34,206 nt of DNA, taken from the NCBI GenBank assembly GCA_900320285.1, contig ONRQ01000031.1:1-34206 (forward strand), read 5' to 3'. A program made the position numbers and the translations under genes. Origin of the DNA: an uncultured Eubacteriales bacterium. GTDB taxonomy: Bacteria; Bacillota; Clostridia; Peptostreptococcales; Anaerovoracaceae. Under the pieces are notes generated by a model. It was not told the origin of the DNA, made no database searches, and was given only the letters and a program-made list of their open reading frames with translations. Shown here piece after piece: positions 14,306 through 23,162 of the stretch (the first letter of the stretch is position 1; each line of letters starts with the position of its first letter).

Positions 14306-16678
14306 TCAGAATGCCTCGTGCGCATTCCTTGCCATTATCGAATCCTGCATCTCTTTTGAGAGATTGGTGAACTGTGCGCTGTATCCTGCCACTCTTACCA
14401 GCAGACTGCGGTATTTGTCAGGATTTGCCTGCGCGTCAGCAAGCACTTCGTTTGAGACCGTATTGAACTGAACGTGGAAGCCTCCCAGTGCAAAGTAACT
14501 TTGCAGCATGGCTCCCAGGTTTGCTCTTCCCCTTTTGGTCGCGACGAGGTCGTGATTGAGACGGAGGTTGAGCAATGTGCCACCGCTGTGTATGTCGTGC
14601 TTCATCTTAGCGGCACTCCTCAGTGCTGCCAGACATGTCGACTTGTCACTGCCGGTGTATGGCGAAACACCCTCATTTATAGGATCCTTCGCATGCCTTC
14701 CTTCAGGAGTTGCTCCGAGCACCTTTCCTGTAGGCAGATAATTCGATATGCCCATAAAGGCCGTCACAAAGTGGTTTCCGTAAAGGTCATCATTTTTTGT
14801 GACCTCGTCATAGAAGAAGTCCGCAAGATCGCGCGCTATCGAATCAACATAATCGTCATCATTGCCGTACTTAGGGCAGGCCAGCGCGAGCTCTCTGAGC
14901 TGCTCATATCCTTCCCAGTTATTGTCAAGAGCATCGATAAGCTCCGCCATCGTTGTAACGCCCTCTTCGAAGACGAGTTTTCTGATTACGGCAAGAGAAT
15001 TTGCTGTTACTGACAGTCCCACACCTGTGAATACAGGGCCGATGTTGTACTTGGCTCCTCCGTCCACAAGATCTCGTCCGTTCTTCATGCAATACTCATT
15101 GCAGGACGACATGAACGGTCTGTGCCCGATCTCTTTATGTATCTCCTGCGCGGTCACGAGGCTTATAACGCCATGGCGCACAAGATATCTGAACTGCTTT
15201 TTCCACGCCTCGAGTATCTCATCCATCGAAGCGAATGTCTTTGGATCCTTCTCCTCAAGAGATACCTGTTCTCCTGACAGACGGCTCTTTCCCTGATTCA
15301 GCGCAAATTCAAGGGCGGCTGCAAAACTTATACTGGCAGCTGATGTCCACTCGAAAGTCTTACGCGAATGAGGCACTACGCAGCCGCAGTTGTTCCAGTC
15401 CCTCGCGTCCTCAGGCCTGTATCCCAGATTCGAGAGCATCTGATAACCCGTTCTGTCGCCGTGGATAGCCGGGAATCCGCATCCGGTGGATACGAGTTCA
15501 GTGACAGCTTCCATGAATTCCGGCGGGCAGTCAGGATGTATCCTGCAGCTCAGCGTCGGCTGATGTGTCATACATTCTCTTGTAGCCTGTATGGCCATGT
15601 ATGAGATAGTGTTGGTGGCATCGGTCCCGTCGACCTTTGTACCGCCTATTGTGAGGTTCTCAAAGTTTGTATATCCCGCGAAAAAGCTCGTCGTGTTTTT
15701 GGATATCGTCCATGCCCATTCGCTGTATTTAAGCCAGAGGCATTCGACAAGTTCAAGCGCGGTATCGTAATCAATGATACCGGCCTCTTCATCTGCCTTA
15801 TAATACGGATACATGTACTGGTCAAATCTGCCCGGGTTCCATGCCAGAGGGTTCTCGGCAATGATTCCGCCCAGCTGTACAAACCACACGAACTGCACAG
15901 CTTCCCTGAAAGTCTTCGGAGGCTGCTCAGGTATGCGCGAACATACATCAGAGATCTCTTCAAGTTCCTTCTTTCTGACCGGGTCAGACTCGGCCTCAGC
16001 CATTTCTGCAGCCTTTTTGCTGTAGCGTCTGCCAAGAGTGATCATGCCATCCGCTATAAGTACCATGGACCTATAGAAATCGATCTTTGCCTTCTGCTCC
16101 GGGATTGCCTCATCAAGTTCTGCCAGATATGCTTCTGCTTCCGCGCGTATGCCGCCATAGCCTTTCGGCAGCAGCACATCAACATAGTCAGCAGATATCT
16201 CGCCAATACCGTTACGCCATTTGGAATCGGTATCCAGGAATCCGGTGTCCACACCGATCTTTTTCGTAGCCTCTGATGTCCTGGCAAGGAAAGCTTCCTC
16301 AACAGACTTTCCTTCCCAGTAAGGGAAGATGTTTTTCCTTATGAACTCGGTCTGTTCCGGAGTTACATCGTAAGGGTCCTGCCCTCTCTCAGGGAAGGTG
16401 TCGATCTCGTCGTTGATCCACAGCCATCCGAATTCAGGCGTAAGTATAGCGCTCTTTCTGAACTCACCGCTGGTACCAACAACAAGCTCGCCCTCCCAGA
16501 TGTTTACGGAAAGCTCACAGCATGTATCGTAAAATGCCTGTGCCGTACGTATCAGGTGAGGCTGCCCTTCAGTTCGCTGAAAAGACTTCGTCCAGCTCCA
16601 CGCGCGTTCATATGATATATGAGGCTTTGTATTAACGTAATTATCTCTTATCTTTTCTACTCTTTTTGTGATTGCCAT
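14306..16678 (-). CDS. glycyl radical enzyme of unknown substrate (Cys-Val-Val-Pro type)
   Basis: A 790-residue member of the pyruvate formate-lyase/glycyl radical superfamily. The thiyl cysteine is Cys433 in WNNCGCVVPHSRK, and the radical glycine is Gly765 in VRVAGYSAQF near the C-terminus. The length and the position of both residues match glycerol dehydratase-type enzymes. However, the Glu two residues after the cysteine (Cys-Val-Glu in dehydratases, choline lyase and hydroxyphenylacetate decarboxylase) is Val435 here. It also lacks the adjacent Cys-Cys of true PFL; the nearest second cysteine is Cys431. So substrate and reaction are unknown. The gene begins 29 bp after ilvE and looks like the tail of the BCAA operon; its ribosome site is weak. 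The dedicated activase lies immediately downstream. Confidence 0.93.
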   Translation of the reverse strand: MAITKRVEKIRDNYVNTKPHISYERAWSWTKSFQRTEGQPHLIRTAQAFYDTCCELSVNIWEGELVVGTSGEFRKSAILTPEFGWLWINDEIDTFPERGQDPYDVTPEQTEFIRKNIFPYWEGKSVEEAFLARTSEATKKIGVDTGFLDTDSKWRNGIGEISADYVDVLLPKGYGGIRAEAEAYLAELDEAIPEQKAKIDFYRSMVLIADGMITLGRRYSKKAAEMAEAESDPVRKKELEEISDVCSRIPEQPPKTFREAVQFVWFVQLGGIIAENPLAWNPGRFDQYMYPYYKADEEAGIIDYDTALELVECLWLKYSEWAWTISKNTTSFFAGYTNFENLTIGGTKVDGTDATNTISYMAIQATRECMTHQPTLSCRIHPDCPPEFMEAVTELVSTGCGFPAIHGDRTGYQMLSNLGYRPEDARDWNNCGCVVPHSRKTFEWTSAASISFAAALEFALNQGKSRLSGEQVSLEEKDPKTFASMDEILEAWKKQFRYLVRHGVISLVTAQEIHKEIGHRPFMSSCNEYCMKNGRDLVDGGAKYNIGPVFTGVGLSVTANSLAVIRKLVFEEGVTTMAELIDALDNNWEGYEQLRELALACPKYGNDDDYVDSIARDLADFFYDEVTKNDDLYGNHFVTAFMGISNYLPTGKVLGATPEGRHAKDPINEGVSPYTGSDKSTCLAALRSAAKMKHDIHSGGTLLNLRLNHDLVATKRGRANLGAMLQSYFALGGFHVQFNTVSNEVLADAQANPDKYRSLLVRVAGYSAQFTNLSKEMQDSIMARNAHEAF

Positions 16679-16707
16679 CTTCCGGTCCCTGTCTGTTCAG
16701 ATAATGC

Positions 16708-17787
16708 TTACAGAGTAACTACCCAGTCTCCCATCACGTCAGGAGCGGTTCCTGTCTGCATGCCGTAAAGCGTGTCATAAAGCTTCTGGCTGAGCTCGCC
16801 GACTTTTTCTCCGTTGATCGGATAGTTCTCTCCTCTGTATCTGAGAAGGCCGATCGGTGATACTACGCAGGCTGTACCTGTAGCCCATGCTTCTGTAAGG
16901 GAGCCGTCAGCCGCTGCTGCGAGCAGATCATCGATTTCAAGGCGCTTTTCCACAACCTCTTCGCCCCACTTTTTCATGAGTCTTATTGCGCTGTCACGGG
17001 TAACACCCGGAAGAATGGAGCCTGTCAGTGAAGATGTGTAAACCTTACCGTTGATCTTGAAGAATGCGTTGGATGTTCCGACTTCCTCAACGTATTTATG
17101 TTCTTTTGCATCGAGCCAGAGGACTTCCTCGCATCCCTGCTTCTTTGCTTCAGTCGCAGCGATCATTCCGCAGGAGTAGTTGCCTCCGCACTTAGCGAAA
17201 CCCGTACCTCCGACTGCTGCGCGGATGTACTCTTCCTCTACCCAGATACGGCTTCCGTGGAGTTCCTTGTCGTTTCCTTCATAGTAAGCTGCTACAGGGC
17301 TCAGGATGATGATGAACCAGTATTTTGAAGCCGGATGTACTGCCATGGAAGGCTCCGGTGAGATTATGAACGGTCTGATGTAAAGCGATGTGCCCTGAGC
17401 ATCAGGTACCCAGTCTCTGTCTGCATCCACAATGGCCTTGACAGCCTCAATGTAGAGATCCTCATCGATCCTTGGTATGCAAAGACGGTCGTTACTGTTC
17501 TGCAGACGCTTTGCGTTCATGTCAGGGCGGAACAGGTTTATGCCGCCTTCCGGATTCTTGTATGCCTTCATGCCTTCAAATGTCATCTGGGCATAGTGCA
17601 GTGTGCATGCAGCAGGATCGATTGACAGCGGTCCGTAAGGAACAATACGTCCGTCATGCCAGCCCTGTCCCTCATCATAGTCCATGAGGAACATGTGGTC
17701 AGTGTAATATTTTCCGAAGCCGAGAGCAGTCTGATCAGGCTTCTCTTTCGGTGCTGTTGTTCTGGTTACTTTGAAATCGTATCCCAT
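16708..17787 (-). CDS. ilvE: branched-chain amino acid aminotransferase
   Basis: A 359-residue PLP enzyme of fold type IV that transfers the amino group between glutamate and the 2-oxo acids of valine, leucine and isoleucine. The PLP lysine is Lys199 in TGFAKCGGNY. FEGMKAYKN (about 70-78), TSLYIRPF and the later EEVGTSNAFF and TGTACVVSPIG segments are typical of the eukaryote-like, about 355-residue BCAT form. The start is supported by AGGAGG. It is placed between ilvA and the glycyl radical enzyme in the large minus-strand operon and supplies the last step of all three pathways. Confidence 0.95.
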   Translation of the reverse strand: MGYDFKVTRTTAPKEKPDQTALGFGKYYTDHMFLMDYDEGQGWHDGRIVPYGPLSIDPAACTLHYAQMTFEGMKAYKNPEGGINLFRPDMNAKRLQNSNDRLCIPRIDEDLYIEAVKAIVDADRDWVPDAQGTSLYIRPFIISPEPSMAVHPASKYWFIIILSPVAAYYEGNDKELHGSRIWVEEEYIRAAVGGTGFAKCGGNYSCGMIAATEAKKQGCEEVLWLDAKEHKYVEEVGTSNAFFKINGKVYTSSLTGSILPGVTRDSAIRLMKKWGEEVVEKRLEIDDLLAAAADGSLTEAWATGTACVVSPIGLLRYRGENYPINGEKVGELSQKLYDTLYGMQTGTAPDVMGDWVVTL

Positions 17788-17816
17788 CTCTATATCCTCC
17801 TATATGATCAATATTT

Positions 17817-19025
17817 TTATATCAGATTAAAGCCCTTGTCCTTGAGCGTCTGACGGACTTCAGCAAGCTGCTCGAAGTCCCTTGTCTCTATCTCGAGTGT
17901 AAGCACGCAGCTCGTAACAGCCGTGTCCGGATCGGAATGTCCGTAATGGACTCCCGTGACGTTTGCCCCGCATCCCGCTATTATAGTAGCGACATCGACA
18001 AGCTGTCCCGGCTTGTCCTCAAGCGCGATCTGCAGCGTTGCATTGCGGCCGCTTGTAACCAGACCTCTGGTAATTACTCTCGAGAGAATGTTTACATCTA
18101 TGTTGCCTCCCGACACAAGGCAAACCACCTTTTTGCCTTCTACCGGGATCTTTCCGAACATCATCGCAGCCACGGATACGGCTCCAGCGCCTTCAGCGAT
18201 GAGTTTCTGTTTTTCGATCAGTGACAGTATCGCTGCCGCGATTTCGTCTTCTGTAACGGTGACAACTTCATCAACATACTTTTTAATGAGTGAGAACGTC
18301 AGATCACCCGGATGCTTTACCGCTATGCCGTCAGCAAAGGTGCTTACGGTACTGAGCGTGACCTGCTCGTCGTATTTCAGGCTGTCTGCCATGCTTGCGG
18401 CTTCTTTGGCCTGGACACCGTATATCTTTACATTCGGTTTCAGCTTTTTTACGGCATAAGCGACACCTGAAATGAGTCCGCCGCCGCCGACAGGCACTAC
18501 GATAGCATCGACATCAGGAAGCTGGTCAAGGATCTCAAGTCCGATGGTTCCCTGGCCTGCGATGACATCCGGGTCATCAAACGGATGTATGAATGTTGCG
18601 CCCGTCTCATCGCGAAGCTTGCATGCATAAGTATATGCATCGTCATAAGTGCCCTTTACCAGACGTACTTCAGCGCCAAGAGCCTTTGTTGCTTCAACCT
18701 TGCTTATAGGAGCTCCGTCAGGCATGCAGATGATGCTCTTTGCTCCTCTGTGTGTGGATGCCAGCGCTACGCCCTGTGCGTGATTGCCGGCGCTGCAGGC
18801 GATGATGCCTGCTGCCTTCTCCTCTTCGTTGAGCTTGCTTATTTTGAAATACGCACCTCTAAGCTTGAAACTTCCCGTGACCTGAAGATTCTCTGTCTTC
18901 AGATATACCTCGTTACCATTGCTGAAATGAGGTGAATATATAAGGTCTGTCTTTCTGGCTACATCCTTGAGTGCGAATGAAGCCTGATATACTTTGTCAA
19001 GTGATAACCCGTTTTTTGATCCCAT
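17817..19025 (-). CDS. ilvA: threonine ammonia-lyase with C-terminal ACT domain
   Basis: A PLP enzyme of about 402 residues that deaminates threonine to 2-oxobutyrate, the first committed step to isoleucine. The PLP lysine is in VTGSFKLRGAYFK (Lys54 with this start), SAGNHAQG follows, and the glycine loop is PVGGGGLISG. The last 75 residues form an ACT regulatory domain (ALEDKPGQLVDVATIIAG). The size is that of the short one-ACT form. I place the start at the ATG at 19025, where GGAG lies nine bases upstream; the frame allows an ATG five codons earlier (19040) without a clear ribosome site. It sits between the DUF815 ATPase gene and ilvE. Feedback by a branched-chain residue through the ACT domain is likely but not proven. 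Confidence 0.93.
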   Translation of the reverse strand: MGSKNGLSLDKVYQASFALKDVARKTDLIYSPHFSNGNEVYLKTENLQVTGSFKLRGAYFKISKLNEEEKAAGIIACSAGNHAQGVALASTHRGAKSIICMPDGAPISKVEATKALGAEVRLVKGTYDDAYTYACKLRDETGATFIHPFDDPDVIAGQGTIGLEILDQLPDVDAIVVPVGGGGLISGVAYAVKKLKPNVKIYGVQAKEAASMADSLKYDEQVTLSTVSTFADGIAVKHPGDLTFSLIKKYVDEVVTVTEDEIAAAILSLIEKQKLIAEGAGAVSVAAMMFGKIPVEGKKVVCLVSGGNIDVNILSRVITRGLVTSGRNATLQIALEDKPGQLVDVATIIAGCGANVTGVHYGHSDPDTAVTSCVLTLEIETRDFEQLAEVRQTLKDKGFNLI

Positions 19026-19052
19026 ATTACATTTCTCCATTAACCTGTTAGT

Positions 19053-20291
19053 TTATTCTTCTGTGCCGCCCAGCCATGTAATAAGCTGACTGGCAGTTCT
19101 GCCCGACATTCCGCCGTGGCGAAGTTCCCATTTACGGGCGGCATCTTCGAGATCCTGTCCGCTGAGTTCTATCCCCTTTCTCTCGGCCAGTGACCTCACT
19201 ATCTCCAGATACTCTTTCGGTCCCGGTTTCGGGTAGTAGATCGTTACGCCGAACCTGCCTGCCAGCGAAAGCTTCTCCTCCATGGTATCCGATCTGTGTA
19301 CATCCTCGTTGTACTCCATGTCGCTCCGGTCACCCCATGTTTCGCGTATAAGATGACGGCGGTTCGAGGTGGCGTAAATAAGTACCTTGTCGGAACGCGT
19401 CTCGAGAGCTCCCTCGAGCATGGCCTTGAGCTCCTTGTAATCACTTTCGTCTTCTTCAAACGAAAGATCATCAAGGAACAGGATGAACCTGTAATTGCGT
19501 TTTTTGATCTCTGAAAGTATCTGCGGAATTCTGCCGCGGTCAGTCTTTGAAACTTCAATAAGTCTGAGCCCGCGGTCCGAATATTCATGCATCAGCGCAT
19601 GTACGCTCGTTGATTTACCTGTTCCGCTGTCACCGTAAAGCAGCACATTATTGGCATAGTGTCCGCTCACGAAAGCCTCAGTATTGTCTCTGAGCGTTTT
19701 CTTCTGTGATTCATATCCGATCAGATCATCAAACCGCACATCCGCGCTGTCTGAAACAGGAATCAGTTTCAGTTCTGCCGCGCCGCCTGATGAAGGATCC
19801 ACTCTGAAAGCCTTATAGAGACCAAACATGCCGGATCCGTATTTTTCATAGTGCTCCGTAAGTGTGCGGGCAAATTCCTTTACATCCTCAGCCTCAGCAA
19901 GACTGCTGCTGAGCTCCTGTATGCGGCGGCCGGCCTCTGTTATGCATTCGCCTTCATATGGCCCCTTGTAGTCAAGCATCAGAGGAAGCAATCCCTCGTC
20001 CTCATCAAAATCCGACTCTTCTGTTCTGAAGAGTTCCATAAAGATACTCAGATCGCGCTCCGCAAGTTTCATCAGTGTAGAATCAGTCAGTATGTTACGG
20101 CGCTCGCACGCCAGCGTGAACGCGTTGTCATGCGTCATGAGGATATATGTGAGCCACTGCTGCCAAACATTGCCTGAAAGGCCGAACTCCGTCGCAAAAG
20201 CGGCAAGAGTGCCTGCCAGCGCCGGAGCGGATTCCGTCACTCTGTCATCCCAGTCAGTATAAAAGAGGAAATTGTTCTTCTTGGCTTTCAT
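19053..20291 (-). CDS. DUF815-family AAA-type ATPase inside the BCAA operon
   Basis: A 412-residue cytoplasmic ATPase of the DUF815 family. The N-terminal 185 residues are helical without a recognised motif. The AAA-like core then shows Walker A YGDSGTGKST (about 219-228), Walker B FILFLDDLSF (about 269-278) and a sensor region LIYATSNRRHLIRETW. The C-terminal lid is rich in charged helices (PKEYLEIVRSLAERKG). The biochemical role of the family is unknown. The gene starts only three bases after the leuB stop and ends 27 bp before ilvA, so it is clearly co-transcribed. Its GGAAGG ribosome site overlaps the end of leuB. It could act on an operon product such as an Fe-S dehydratase, but nothing in the sequence shows this. 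Confidence 0.85.
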   Translation of the reverse strand: MKAKKNNFLFYTDWDDRVTESAPALAGTLAAFATEFGLSGNVWQQWLTYILMTHDNAFTLACERRNILTDSTLMKLAERDLSIFMELFRTEESDFDEDEGLLPLMLDYKGPYEGECITEAGRRIQELSSSLAEAEDVKEFARTLTEHYEKYGSGMFGLYKAFRVDPSSGGAAELKLIPVSDSADVRFDDLIGYESQKKTLRDNTEAFVSGHYANNVLLYGDSGTGKSTSVHALMHEYSDRGLRLIEVSKTDRGRIPQILSEIKKRNYRFILFLDDLSFEEDESDYKELKAMLEGALETRSDKVLIYATSNRRHLIRETWGDRSDMEYNEDVHRSDTMEEKLSLAGRFGVTIYYPKPGPKEYLEIVRSLAERKGIELSGQDLEDAARKWELRHGGMSGRTASQLITWLGGTEE

Positions 20292-20294
20292 TTA

Positions 20295-21371
20295 CTACCT
20301 TCCGAGTTTTTCCAGTATGGCCGCTTTCATTTCGCTGCCTTTGATCCAGTCTTCCTGTCCCGGAGCCTTTATGTCGGCAGTCCTGAGCCCGTCGGAAAGC
20401 ACGTCGGCAACCGCTTTTTCGATTGCGTCCGCCTCTTTACCCAGATCAAAGGAATATCTGAGCATCATTGCTGCAGATAGGATCGCAGCAATAGGATTCG
20501 CGAGGTCTTTTCCTGCTATATCAGGAGCTGAACCATGGATAGGCTCATACAGGCCTCTTGATGAATCACCAAGCGACGAAGACGCCAGCAGGCCGATCGA
20601 GCCGGTCACCTGGGATGCCTCATCAGACAGAATGTCTCCGAACATGTTTGATGTCACAAGTACATCGAAGAACGACGGATCGCGTATTATCTGCATCGCA
20701 GCGTTGTCTACGTACATGTCGTCAAGCCTTACGTCAGGGTACTCAGTTTCTCCGAGTCTGTGTACGGTTTCACGCCATAGCCTCGATGTCTCAAGCACAT
20801 TTGCCTTGTCAACACTGGTCACATGGCCTCTGCGCTTTCTGGCTGTCTCAAAAGCACGTCTTGCGACACGCTCTATTTCCATAACACTGTATGCTTCAGT
20901 GTCGTAGGCAGCATCACCGGCCTCATTTCTGCCGCGTTCTCCGAAGTATATACCTCCCGTAAGCTCACGCACTATCATGAGGTCAAAACCTTTTGCCGCG
21001 ATATCCGGTCTCAGCACGCAGGCTTCCGCCAGTGCCGGCTGTATCGAAGCCGGTCTGAGATTCGTATACAGGCCCAGCTCCTTGCGGAGTCCCAGCAGGG
21101 CTTTCTCCGGACGCATATGATTAGGGACATCGTCCCACTTCGGTCCTCCTACCGCGCCAAGAAGCACGCTATCAGAGGCCAGGCATCCGTCTATGGTCTC
21201 CTGCGGCAGAGGTACTCCAAATTTATCAAGAGCGCATCCGCCTGCCAGATATTCATTGAATTCAAAACTGCAGCCGAACTTTTCCGAAACTGCTTTCAGG
21301 ACTTCAACCGCAGCACCCGTGATCTCCGGGCCAATGCCGTCGCCCGGTACTAAAGCAATTTTATAAGTCAT
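20295..21371 (-). CDS. leuB: 3-isopropylmalate dehydrogenase
   Basis: A 358-residue NAD+-dependent beta-decarboxylating dehydrogenase converting 3-isopropylmalate to 2-oxoisocaproate in leucine synthesis. GDGIGPEI at the N-terminus, LLGAVGGPKW, MIVRELTGGIYFGERG (about 134-149) and the metal/substrate region VLVTSNMFGDILSDEAS (about 238) are all as in LeuB. GSAPDIAGKDLANPIA (about 280) is the NAD-binding stretch. The length is normal. AAGG precedes the start. It follows leuD after 11 bp and precedes the ATPase gene after three. Confidence 0.96.
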   Translation of the reverse strand: MTYKIALVPGDGIGPEITGAAVEVLKAVSEKFGCSFEFNEYLAGGCALDKFGVPLPQETIDGCLASDSVLLGAVGGPKWDDVPNHMRPEKALLGLRKELGLYTNLRPASIQPALAEACVLRPDIAAKGFDLMIVRELTGGIYFGERGRNEAGDAAYDTEAYSVMEIERVARRAFETARKRRGHVTSVDKANVLETSRLWRETVHRLGETEYPDVRLDDMYVDNAAMQIIRDPSFFDVLVTSNMFGDILSDEASQVTGSIGLLASSSLGDSSRGLYEPIHGSAPDIAGKDLANPIAAILSAAMMLRYSFDLGKEADAIEKAVADVLSDGLRTADIKAPGQEDWIKGSEMKAAILEKLGR

Positions 21372-21382
21372 ATCCGATTACC

Positions 21383-21862
21383 TTATTTATCTTTTAAGTA
21401 AGCCAGCAGGCCGCCTTTTTCAATAATGTTCTCGATGAATTCCGGGAACGGCTTTGCCTGGAAGCTCTCGCCTGTAGTCTCATCTGTGATGACTCCGGTC
21501 TTTGTATCAACATTCACGATGTCACCCGCGTTGATTGCCGCACTTGCTTCCGGACATTCCAGTATAGGGAATCCTATATTAATGGAATTGCGGTAGAAAA
21601 TGCGCGCGAAGCTTGCTGCTATGACGCACGATACACCGCTCGCCTGTATGGCGATCGGTGCGTGTTCTCTTGATGATCCGCATCCGAAGTTCCAGCCGCC
21701 TACCATGATGTCGCCTTCCTGTACACCGCCTGCAAAGCCCTCATCTATGTCTACCATGCAGTGGCTCGCAAGAGCAGCCGGGTCAGGATCGTTAAGATAT
21801 CTTGCAGGGATTATGACATCAGTATCGATGTGATCTCCGTATTTCCATACTTTTCCTCTCAT
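21383..21862 (-). CDS. leuD: 3-isopropylmalate dehydratase small subunit
   Basis: A 159-residue swivel-domain subunit that pairs with LeuC to isomerise 2- to 3-isopropylmalate. The conserved loop [18 protein letters not shown] (about 55-72) and the [17 protein letters not shown] segment (about 84-100) identify it. The short length is that of the clostridial/archaeal type rather than the about 200-residue E. coli form. AAGGAGG lies upstream of the ATG. It begins 12 bp after leuC ends. Confidence 0.95.
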   Translation of the reverse strand: MRGKVWKYGDHIDTDVIIPARYLNDPDPAALASHCMVDIDEGFAGGVQEGDIMVGGWNFGCGSSREHAPIAIQASGVSCVIAASFARIFYRNSINIGFPILECPEASAAINAGDIVNVDTKTGVITDETTGESFQAKPFPEFIENIIEKGGLLAYLKDK

Positions 21863-21874
21863 GATGTCCCCTCC

Positions 21875-23143
21875 TTATGCTTCGTTCAGAGCGCGCGGAT
21901 CTGCTATGCATCCGGCAAGCGCTGATGCTGCTGCTACCGCAGGGCTCGCGAGAATTACTTCACTCTGGGTGTGTCCCATGCGCCCTACGAAGTTGCGGTT
22001 TGTCGTAGCTACTGCTCTTTCGCCTGCTGCCATTACACCCATGTGTCCGCCAAGGCAAGGTCCGCACGTAGGCGCCGATACAGCACATCCTGCTTCAACA
22101 AAGATCTTCAGCAGACCTTCTTCCATGCATTTCAGATATATTTTCTGGGTTGCCGGTATGATTATGCAGCGTACTCCGTCAGCAATCTTTTTCCCTTTGA
22201 GTATCGAAGCGGCAACGCGCATGTCTGACATGCGGCCGTTTGTGCATGACCCAATCACGACCTGATCAATGTGAAGTCCCGCTGCCTCTTTTACAGTCTT
22301 TGTGTTTGAAGGCAGATGCGGCATTGATACAGTCGGTTCGAGTGCTGAAAGATCTATCTTTACGACTCTTTCATATTCGGCGTCAGGGTCTGCCTCAAAT
22401 ACTGCAGGCTCTCTTTTGAATCTGTCTTTGATATATTCGAGAGTCTTCTCATCCACAGGGAATATTCCGTTTTTGCCTCCGGCTTCGATTGCCATGTTTG
22501 AGATGGTAAATCTGTCATCCATCGACAGTTCGGCCACTCCTTCACCCGTGAACTCTATCGATCTGTAGAGAGCTCCGTCAACGCCAATCTCGCCTATCAG
22601 GTGAAGGATCACATCCTTACCAGATACACACGGTCCCGGCTTTCCTGTAAGTTCCACCTTGATTGCTGCCGGTACTTTGAACCAGTTGAGTCCCGATGCC
22701 ATGCCCGCAGCCATGTCTGTTGAACCTACTCCTGTTGAAAACGCTCCGAGTGCTCCGTATGTGCAGGTATGCGAATCCGCTCCTATCACGCAGTCTCCGG
22801 GGCCGACTATCCCCTGCTCAGGCAGAAGAGCGTGCTCAATTCCGACAGTACCGACATCATAGAAATGCTTTATGCTGTGCTTTTTTGCAAAATCGCGGGA
22901 TATTACACAAAGCTCCGCCGATTTAATATCCTTGCATGGTGTGTAGTGATCGAGCGCAATGACGATTTTTTCGTTGTCAAAGACCTCTGTAAAACCGGCC
23001 TTCTCAAAAACGCCTATGGCTACAGGCGTGGTGACGTCATTGCCGAGTACTATGTCGAGTTTTGCCTCGATCAGATCACCTGCGTGGACTTCAGGAAGTC
23101 CTGCGTGAGCCGCAAGGATCTTCTGTGTCATTGTCATGCCCAT
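21875..23143 (-). CDS. leuC: 3-isopropylmalate dehydratase large subunit
   Basis: A 422-residue aconitase-family subunit carrying the labile [4Fe-4S] cluster. Ligand cysteines are expected in [12 protein letters not shown] (about 298-309) and the C-terminal [10 protein letters not shown] (about 359-368). [18 protein letters not shown] (about 122-139) is the substrate region. The length matches the short, anaerobe-type LeuC. Several ATG codons lie close together at the start (residues 1, 3 and 5); AGGAGG and GGAG are both upstream, so the exact start may shift by a few codons. It lies between leuA and leuD in the operon. Confidence 0.95.
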   Translation of the reverse strand: MGMTMTQKILAAHAGLPEVHAGDLIEAKLDIVLGNDVTTPVAIGVFEKAGFTEVFDNEKIVIALDHYTPCKDIKSAELCVISRDFAKKHSIKHFYDVGTVGIEHALLPEQGIVGPGDCVIGADSHTCTYGALGAFSTGVGSTDMAAGMASGLNWFKVPAAIKVELTGKPGPCVSGKDVILHLIGEIGVDGALYRSIEFTGEGVAELSMDDRFTISNMAIEAGGKNGIFPVDEKTLEYIKDRFKREPAVFEADPDAEYERVVKIDLSALEPTVSMPHLPSNTKTVKEAAGLHIDQVVIGSCTNGRMSDMRVAASILKGKKIADGVRCIIIPATQKIYLKCMEEGLLKIFVEAGCAVSAPTCGPCLGGHMGVMAAGERAVATTNRNFVGRMGHTQSEVILASPAVAAASALAGCIADPRALNEA

Positions 23144-23162
23144 GATCTCCGGTCCCTCCTTT

